From: Deltaproteobacteria bacterium
GTDB taxonomy: Bacteria; Desulfobacterota; Desulfarculia; Adiutricales; Adiutricaceae
Direction: 5' to 3'
NCBI GenBank assembly: GCA_031279155.1
Contig: JAITJB010000286.1
Location: forward strand, 1 to 10,815
DNA: 10,815 bases
The notes beneath the pieces are model-generated. The model saw nothing but the letters and a program-made list of their open reading frames with translations, did not search any database and was not told where the DNA came from. The position numbers were made by a program, and so were the translations under genes. Positions 6,549-10,815 of the stretch are shown piece after piece; the first letter of the stretch is position 1, and every line of letters starts with the position of its first letter.

Positions 6549-8474
6549 TCAAAGACCATCTTTTACCTTAGCGCCTGATTTAGCCTCAGTTGAGTCGGCC
6601 CGACCCCCTTGTTTGACATCTAAGGCGCCCCCGGAATTAACCAAAGTCGATACCGCACGTCCCCTAGAGTATACTATGGCCAACCCCCCTAAGTTAACTA
6701 CGGCGTTATTTATTTCCCCGCCGGCATCGACTAAGAGAGCCCCGCCGGAATTGATAACGGTATTAAACGCCTTTCCGCCGTCAGTCACCCTTAAGACGGC
6801 GCCAGAATTTATAACGAACGATTTGGCCGCGCCCCCTGATTGAACGTCCTGACTAGTATTACCGTTTAAGACAAATTTGTAGGCTACTCCATCTGAGAGT
6901 GAAAACTCTCCCAATTCATTTGTTCCATTAACTACCGTTGAATCGCTACCAGCGATGTGGGCACTCAAACTCGCTCCCTTTTGTAATCTTAAGCCTCCAG
7001 CCGCTCCCCCGCTATCGATAATGACGCTTCCGCCAGAGGCGACGTCTGTGCGCTGAGCCGTGCCGCCGCTTAAAACTAACTGGCTGCCGCCAGAATTGAC
7101 GGTTATGTCGCGCGCCCTGCCGGCGCTGGAAACCACTTGACTGCCGCCGGAATTGACTATAGCCGATATGGCCGTACTTTCATCAGAGACGTGCTGCTCG
7201 CCGTTACGGTTAATGACGGCGTTATTAGCCTCGCCGCCTGATTGGACAATCTGACTGCCCATAGCGTTAACGATCGTAAAATGGGCTTTCCCATCAAACG
7301 ATACAATTTGACGACCAAGGCGGTTGACAACGGTCGAGTTGGCTGCGCCGCCAGAAACGACCATTTGATTGCCGCCATTAATGATCGTAGAATTGGCTGT
7401 ACAGGTCTCTCCGACTGAGTTCCAGCCTCTAGTGTAAATGATAAAATTATTCATTTGGCCATCAGATAAAAAAAACTCGCCGGCTTCATTTAACCCGAAA
7501 ACAACCGGCTCTCTGCGGTTGCAGCTTAAGTTTAAGTTGATGTTTCCTCCTTTTTGCTGTATAATATTTTGGGCTCTGCCCCAGCTTTTTACCTCAAGAG
7601 TACCGCCAGAAGCCAGAAAAGTGTATTTAGCTGTCCCCCCGTCGACAATTTGGCTACCGCCAGACTTTACTAGTGTCTCCTCGGCGAATCCAGAACTCTC
7701 AATATATTGCTCTCCATTATTAATTATATATGTAGACACAGCATAGCCTTCCTGGACACTTTGACGCCCACTAGAATTAATAATAGTATTTTTAGCTCTT
7801 CCACGGTTTTGTAAACTCATATATCCATCATTGAGGACGAAGTTTAAGGCAAAACAATTAGAAAGATAAAACTCGCCTATTTCATTTGTCCCGGTAGCAA
7901 ACTCACTTCCTCCGCAGCTAACTATCACACTAATAGCTCCTCCTGGCAGCTGATTAATCTTGGTGGCCGAGCCATTGTAGGAAACGTTTAACTTTCCCCC
8001 GGAACTTATGATAGTGTCTTCGACCAAGCCGCTAGAACTGACAACTTGACTGCCGCCAGATTTGACAGTAGTTGACTTGGCTAGCGCGTGGTCAACTACT
8101 TCGCTGCCCCCCGAGTTGACGGTGGTAGAGATAGTTAGCCCTCCTTGAGTTACATTTAAAATATTATCTCCTTGTGCTCCTCCCACCACCAAACCCACCG
8201 AGCTTTGCCCTGATTTTACATTTATATCGGCTAGGGCTAAGGGCGCGGCAGCCAAAGATTCCAATACGCAGGCCAGAGAGACTACGGCCAATAGTTTTTT
8301 ACCCCCGTCAATTAAGCCAGCCTTTCGCTTATGTCTATCTTCCAAGAGGGCCAGCGAGCCGCCGCTAAAAAAGTCGCCGCCTGAAGCGGAGGTAGTCTTT
8401 AGGCTATCTTGGGCCGATTTAATCAAATCTCTAATCACCAGACTATCTCTGGCTCCACTAGATTTTGAGGTCAT
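6549..8474 (-). CDS. AIDA-type strand-loop-strand repeat protein, 641 aa, no beta-barrel
   Basis: This paralogue of the 864-aa protein is the first gene of the pair. The ATG at 8474 has GAGGAG about 8 nt upstream. The N-terminal 60 residues contain SGGSLALLED (37-46) and KRKAG (49-53), then GGKK and a hydrophobic signal core (61-82) with an A-L-A site at 80-82. About 25-30 imperfect 19-residue repeats follow, interrupted by three GTNE/GEFSLS-type modules (around 175-212, 305-345 and 497-535); the first two are divergent, for example FGLNEAGEF at 326-334. Four cysteines sit in or near these two divergent modules (187, 207, 318, 358), which its paralogue lacks. The last roughly 250 residues align closely with the end of the other protein, with one extra 19-residue repeat (about 453-471). 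No translocator barrel or wall anchor is visible. Export to the surface or medium and an adhesive role are inferred from repeat type and signal sequence. Confidence 0.87.
   Translation of the reverse strand: MTSKSSGARDSLVIRDLIKSAQDSLKTTSASGGDFFSGGSLALLEDRHKRKAGLIDGGKKLLAVVSLACVLESLAAAPLALADINVKSGQSSVGLVVGGAQGDNILNVTQGGLTISTTVNSGGSEVVDHALAKSTTVKSGGSQVVSSSGLVEDTIISSGGKLNVSYNGSATKINQLPGGAISVIVSCGGSEFATGTNEIGEFYLSNCFALNFVLNDGYMSLQNRGRAKNTIINSSGRQSVQEGYAVSTYIINNGEQYIESSGFAEETLVKSGGSQIVDGGTAKYTFLASGGTLEVKSWGRAQNIIQQKGGNINLNLSCNRREPVVFGLNEAGEFFLSDGQMNNFIIYTRGWNSVGETCTANSTIINGGNQMVVSGGAANSTVVNRLGRQIVSFDGKAHFTIVNAMGSQIVQSGGEANNAVINRNGEQHVSDESTAISAIVNSGGSQVVSSAGRARDITVNSGGSQLVLSGGTAQRTDVASGGSVIIDSGGAAGGLRLQKGASLSAHIAGSDSTVVNGTNELGEFSLSDGVAYKFVLNGNTSQDVQSGGAAKSFVINSGAVLRVTDGGKAFNTVINSGGALLVDAGGEINNAVVNLGGLAIVYSRGRAVSTLVNSGGALDVKQGGRADSTEAKSGAKVKDGL
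6583..6682. repeat. 100-bp near-identical repeat, copy 2 (3' end of 641-aa gene)
   Basis: This is the partner of 3969-4068, offset by 2614 bp in direct orientation, with one mismatch. Recombination between the copies would delete most of the 864-aa gene and fuse the 641-aa gene to the other gene's very end, leaving an in-frame product. Confidence 0.95.
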
Positions 8475-8529
8475 CGAAAAGCTCCTCTAAGTTCGTAGCT
8501 TGTTTTTCAATCGAAAACGACACAGAAAT

Positions 8530-8558
8530 TTTATATCATCTGCTTTCATTAATAATAA
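8530..8558 (-). promoter_or_regulatory. Candidate promoter of the AIDA-type gene pair
   Basis: On the minus strand, TATAAA (8530-8535) resembles a -10 box and TTATTA (8553-8558) lies 17 nt upstream as a weak -35. The -10 box is about 55 nt before the ATG at 8474, inside an A/T-rich stretch, and downstream of the two terminators listed below. The -35 match is poor, so this is tentative. Confidence 0.35.
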
Positions 8559-8618
8559 CCTAAAACCTGACCTAGGAGATAGAATAATTTTCTAAGGGAG
8601 GGTACTCAGAGCTTACAT

Positions 8619-8650
8619 AAAAAGAGCCTGGGCTAAAAAGCCGCAGGCTC
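8619..8650 (-). terminator. Second intrinsic terminator, minus strand
   Basis: GAGCCTG (8624-8630) pairs with CAGGCTC (8644-8650), extended by GGC (8631-8633) with GCC (8640-8642) past one bulged base, around a TAAAAA loop. Read on the minus strand, the stem is followed at once by TTTTT (8619-8623). It lies between the first terminator and the candidate AIDA-pair promoter, so it would stop any read-through from the glutamate synthase-type gene. Confidence 0.65.
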
Positions 8651-8710
8651 GCATAGGTTTAATAATGGGGTTACTAAAATTTTTTTTCTAGCCCCTCCAC
8701 CACAAGTTCT

Positions 8711-8736
8711 AAAAGCCCCGGCCTTTCGGGCCGGGG
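8711..8736 (-). terminator. Intrinsic terminator of the glutamate synthase-type gene
   Basis: CCCCGGCC (8716-8723) and GGCCGGGG (8729-8736) form a perfect 8-bp GC stem with a 5-nt loop. On the minus strand the stem is followed by CTTTTAG. It begins 12 nt after the stop codon of the gene ending at 8749, the expected place for a rho-independent terminator. Confidence 0.85.
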
Positions 8737-8748
8737 TAATATTTACAA

Positions 8749-10389
8749 TCAGAAATTTTGCTTTAAAATATTTTTGGCCTTCTCATCGCCGATATCGGTG
8801 ACAAAGCGTAAGCCGGTTTCCCTTTCGGTTTCGCGATTGCAAGCGGCGATATCGTCTCGGTCAATGGCCCCAATAGTAAACTTTCTGGCCCCGGCCATGA
8901 GCTGCTGAAGTCCAGCTGAAAGCTTATCGAGCATGCCCCACATGGCCACGGCCCCGAAGGGGATTTCTTTCATAGCCTCAGGGCCAATTTTCTTTTGAAC
9001 GTCGTACCAACCGGCAAAAATCTCCTCAGCCGTAGTCCCGTGATCGGTTACGCTCTTAGGTAATGTATCCCAGTTGCCGTTAACCTTAGCCCGGTTAGCA
9101 GGCTTTAAGACGCCCTCGATGTTGGAGCCCAAGAAACCAGGGATCATCATGCCTCTACCCATGCAGATGAGTTTGACAAACGGAGACCCTAAGGCCAGAC
9201 CCTTGAAGATAGCGCTGGAACGAGCAAATCCGCTGGCAAAGGACATATCGACGACCTTTTGACCGCTGGCCGCTAAGATTGAGGCGTACTCGTAGGCTTT
9301 AGAGTGAAGGAGGATGGGCGGGACGCCCCAATGTTCCATCATATCCCAGGGGCTCATGCCGGTTCCGCCGCCGGCGCCGTCGATGGTCAGAAGATCGAGC
9401 CCGGCTTCGCTAGAAAGCCTAATGGCCATGGCCAAGGCTTCCATGCCGTAGGCGCCAGTTTTAAGCGAAATGCGCTCAAAACCTAAACCCCGGAGATATT
9501 TGACCTGCTTAAGGAAGTCTTCCCTGACCTCTTCCCAGGAGCCCAAGTTTGTGTAGCCTAGGCGGCTATGGCGGGCAAATCCGGTAATCGAACGGTTTTT
9601 ATAGGCCTCGCGGACTTCCTCTTTGGTGCAATCGGGATCGACTAGATAGCCGCGAGCCTTTAAAAAGTCGGCGTAATCTATATCTTTAACCTGGATCTCG
9701 CCGCCGATATCCTTAGCCCCTTGGCCCCATTTTAGCTCGATCATTATCTTGTCGCGGTACTTATTAGCTAGATATTCAGCCACGCCGTTACGCGTGTCCT
9801 CAACGTTTAGCTGGACAATGGCTACGCCGTAGCCGTCGTAGTAACGCAGATAAGATTCCAAGCGGCGGTCCATCTCCGGACTTACGGTGATGCGACCATC
9901 TTTAAACTCCGACTTGCGGTCAACTCCGACCACGTTTTCGCCGATAACGATAGGTACGCCGCAGATGGCGCAACCGGCGGCCATGGCGTCCCAATACTTG
10001 GCTGCGATAAAGGTCGAGCCCAACGCCCCGGCCATAAAGGGCGTCCGGCAGATGGTCTTTTTGGTGTTGCCAAAGCTCGTCTCTACGTTTACCTCAGTAA
10101 ATAAGGCGTCGCCCTTGGCTGCCGAAGGCGGGGCCTGGTGGGCCCCGTAGCAGTAACCCATGATCCTTAAGCTGTTATAAGATACGCCTTCGGGGGCGAT
10201 ATTGATGGCCCCGGCAATGGTGGCCCCAAAATCACGCGGATATAAAAGCTCCCGGCCCTTCAAGCAGGAGGTCCAGACCTCACAGCGTCCTGCACAGTCT
10301 GATTGGCAGAGAGTACACAGACCGGATTCCGCCGGATTTCCGCGGTTGGTGATACCTAAGGCATCGTTAGATTTGAGAAAACTGGTCAC
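8749..10389 (-). CDS. FMN-binding glutamate synthase-family protein
   Basis: This 546-aa protein resembles the FMN/synthase domain of glutamate synthase (GltB central domain, COG0069-type TIM barrel), which makes glutamate from 2-oxoglutarate and ammonia. The barrel motifs include ISLKTGAYG (307-315) and TIDGAGGGTGMSPW (335-348), then FASGFARSS (384-392) and ALGSPFVK (399-406). There is no N-terminal glutaminase domain. The cysteine motif that holds the 3Fe-4S cluster in full-length GltB is not conserved (only C409 is nearby). Instead the N-terminus carries C25-x2-C28-x3-C32-x3-C36 plus C42, a possible iron-sulphur or metal site. The start is a GTG at 10389, with AGGAG 8 nt upstream. It is a single gene followed by a strong terminator, with no NADPH-dependent small subunit beside it, so the electron donor and true substrate are unknown. 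The family assignment is firm; the exact reaction is not. Confidence 0.85.
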   Translation of the reverse strand: MTSFLKSNDALGITNRGNPAESGLCTLCQSDCAGRCEVWTSCLKGRELLYPRDFGATIAGAINIAPEGVSYNSLRIMGYCYGAHQAPPSAAKGDALFTEVNVETSFGNTKKTICRTPFMAGALGSTFIAAKYWDAMAAGCAICGVPIVIGENVVGVDRKSEFKDGRITVSPEMDRRLESYLRYYDGYGVAIVQLNVEDTRNGVAEYLANKYRDKIMIELKWGQGAKDIGGEIQVKDIDYADFLKARGYLVDPDCTKEEVREAYKNRSITGFARHSRLGYTNLGSWEEVREDFLKQVKYLRGLGFERISLKTGAYGMEALAMAIRLSSEAGLDLLTIDGAGGGTGMSPWDMMEHWGVPPILLHSKAYEYASILAASGQKVVDMSFASGFARSSAIFKGLALGSPFVKLICMGRGMMIPGFLGSNIEGVLKPANRAKVNGNWDTLPKSVTDHGTTAEEIFAGWYDVQKKIGPEAMKEIPFGAVAMWGMLDKLSAGLQQLMAGARKFTIGAIDRDDIAACNRETERETGLRFVTDIGDEKAKNILKQNF

Positions 10390-10435
10390 TTTCTAAGCTC
10401 CTAAATAAATAACCCGGTATTTAACGGGAATACTT

Positions 10436-10453
10436 GGCCGGTAAAGGCCGGCC
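10436..10453. repeat. GGCCGG inverted repeat in the glutamate synthase-type leader
   Basis: GGCCGG (10436-10441) and CCGGCC (10448-10453) flank TAAAGG, giving a 6-bp GC stem. It lies about 47-64 nt upstream of the GTG start, so it probably falls in the 5' untranslated leader on the minus strand. It could be a leader hairpin or a protein-binding site; nothing in the sequence decides. Confidence 0.5.
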
Positions 10454-10467
10454 CATTTTAAACTACA

Positions 10468-10488
10468 TTAAGTCCTAATTGGACTTAA
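10468..10488. promoter_or_regulatory. Palindrome TTAAGTCC-N5-GGACTTAA, candidate operator
   Basis: TTAAGTCC (10468-10475) and GGACTTAA (10481-10488) are a perfect 8-bp inverted repeat separated by TAATT. It sits 80-100 bp upstream of the glutamate synthase-type start, next to A/T-rich TTTAAAAT on the minus strand (about 10455-10462), where a -10 box could be. The symmetry and size suit a dimeric repressor or activator. The binding protein is unknown. Confidence 0.45.
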
Positions 10489-10566
10489 GGTTTGGGGTGA
10501 TAGTTGTCCGTCTCAGAGGTTAGTAGCCAAAGGAATAACATTTTCCGCAGCCCCTCCGATAAAAGG

Positions 10567-10572
10567 TATAAT
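10567..10572 (+). promoter_or_regulatory. Perfect TATAAT -10 box
   Basis: TATAAT matches the sigma-70 -10 consensus exactly. The best-spaced -35 candidate, TTCCGC at 10543-10548 (18 nt away), is poor. A start around 10579 would place a 9-bp hairpin at the very 5' end of the transcript and give a leader of about 180 nt before the repair gene at 10759. Confidence 0.4.
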
Positions 10573-10580
10573 GTCTGGGT

Positions 10581-10605
10581 TGTGCGGCTTATTGATAGCC
10601 GCACA
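10581..10605 (+). promoter_or_regulatory. 9-bp hairpin at the predicted 5' end of the repair-gene leader
   Basis: TGTGCGGCT (10581-10589) pairs perfectly with AGCCGCACA (10597-10605) around a 7-nt loop. The following TATTTTCC is only moderately T-rich, so it is a weak terminator candidate. Its position immediately after the predicted transcription start suggests an mRNA-stabilising or regulatory leader hairpin instead. Confidence 0.45.
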
Positions 10606-10654
10606 TATTTTCCGACCGAAAAAATGACTGGGCTTTTAACGGCTGGAGGACCCG

Positions 10655-10690
10655 ATGTCTATTTTTCAGGGATTTGTAAAGGTAACATAA
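10655..10690 (+). CDS. Possible 11-aa leader peptide
   Basis: A strong ribosome-binding site (GGAGG, 10645-10649) lies 5 nt before an ATG that opens an 11-codon ORF, MSIFQGFVKVT, ending in TAA. It sits in the leader of the downstream repair gene. It has no run of a single amino acid that would suggest classical attenuation. It may be a regulatory upstream ORF, or the signal may be chance. Confidence 0.25.
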   Translation: MSIFQGFVKVT

Positions 10691-10693
10691 TTT

Positions 10694-10740
10694 TCTGACG
10701 ATAGCAAATTTTTTTTTTGGTATTTTCACATGTTGTCAGA
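10694..10740 (+). promoter_or_regulatory. Inverted repeat with T10 loop ahead of the repair gene
   Basis: TCTGACGATA (10694-10703) can pair with TGTTGTCAGA (10731-10740) over 10 bp with two G-U wobbles. The loop contains a run of ten T (10709-10718). The structure ends 9 nt before the GGAG ribosome-binding site of the downstream gene, so it could influence translation. The run of ten T is also prone to slippage. Confidence 0.35.
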
Positions 10741-10758
10741 TCTCATTATGGAGTTAAA

Positions 10759-10815
10759 ATGTTTTTAGGCTGCCACTTATCGACCTCAAAAGGCTTTCTA
10801 GCCATGGGCCAACAG
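10759..10815 (+). CDS. nfo: Probable deoxyribonuclease IV (AP endonuclease), N-terminus only
   Basis: Nineteen codons are visible before the window edge, reading MFLGCHLSTSKGFLAMGQQ. This matches my recollection of the opening of one branch of the endonuclease IV family (apurinic/apyrimidinic endonuclease, xylose-isomerase-like TIM barrel), whose members begin with a G-[CA]-H-[LV]-S strand carrying the first conserved histidine (His6 here). The ATG at 10759 has GGAG 5 nt upstream. The enzyme cuts the DNA backbone at abasic sites in base-excision repair and binds metal ions, usually zinc. Because only 19 residues are present, another TIM-barrel sugar isomerase-like protein cannot be excluded. 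Confidence 0.62.
   Translation, partial: MFLGCHLSTSKGFLAMGQQ

Larger units (their letters stand above)
10390..10758. other. Divergent regulatory region
   Basis: This 369-bp gap separates the minus-strand glutamate synthase-type gene from a plus-strand repair gene. It holds no convincing full-size coding sequence. It contains, from left to right, a GC-rich inverted repeat, a TTAAGTCC palindrome, a perfect TATAAT, a 9-bp hairpin, an 11-codon ORF, a T10 run within a larger inverted repeat, and the repair gene's ribosome-binding site (GGAG at 10750-10753). The supported elements are listed separately. Confidence 0.6.

Noticed and set aside
10581..10605. The 9-bp hairpin as an intrinsic terminator
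   Set aside because: The downstream sequence is not a run of T and no gene ends just upstream on the plus strand; a leader structure fits better.
10504..10698. A 64-codon plus-strand ORF starting with TTG
   Set aside because: It has no ribosome-binding site, a rare start codon, runs through the TATAAT and the 9-bp hairpin, and its product resembles nothing I recognise.

Overview
The window looks like a chromosomal segment of an anaerobic, host-associated Gram-negative bacterium. A deltaproteobacterial (Desulfobacterota-like) lineage seems most plausible, because a fused alpha-beta acetyl-CoA carboxyltransferase, a stand-alone FMN-type glutamate synthase and barrel-less AIDA-repeat proteins sit together. 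This placement is an inference from gene content; there is no rRNA or other marker to fix it.

Layout from left to right. (1) 1-585, minus strand: the N-terminal part of an unrecognised Gln/Asn/Ser-rich protein with a 15-bp tandem repeat, running off the left edge. (2) 586-969: an intergenic region between two divergent genes. (3) 970-3870, plus strand: an AccA-AccD fusion followed 15 nt later by ruvB, probably co-transcribed. (4) 3871-3931: a short gap between convergent genes, carrying a TTTTAAGATC repeat. (5) 3932-8474, minus strand: two adjacent paralogous AIDA-type repeat proteins, 641 aa upstream and 864 aa downstream, 22 nt apart and with their own ribosome-binding sites. (6) 8475-8748: the promoter region of that pair, plus two minus-strand hairpin terminators. 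(7) 8749-10389, minus strand: a 546-aa FMN-binding glutamate synthase-family protein with a GTG start. (8) 10390-10758: a divergent regulatory region with a palindrome, a perfect -10 box, hairpins and a tiny ORF. (9) 10759-10815, plus strand: the first 19 codons of a probable endonuclease IV, running off the right edge.

The housekeeping genes (fatty-acid synthesis, Holliday-junction branch migration, nitrogen metabolism, base-excision repair) do not form one pathway. The accessory interest lies in the AIDA-type pair. The two proteins share a long, conserved, basic N-terminal extension before a signal-peptide core, 19-residue strand-loop-strand repeats, a recurring GTNE/GEFSLS module and near-identical 3' ends, but no autotransporter beta-barrel. 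They look like secreted or surface adhesins that depend on an export route not encoded here. Their repeats show traces of recent duplication and recombination.
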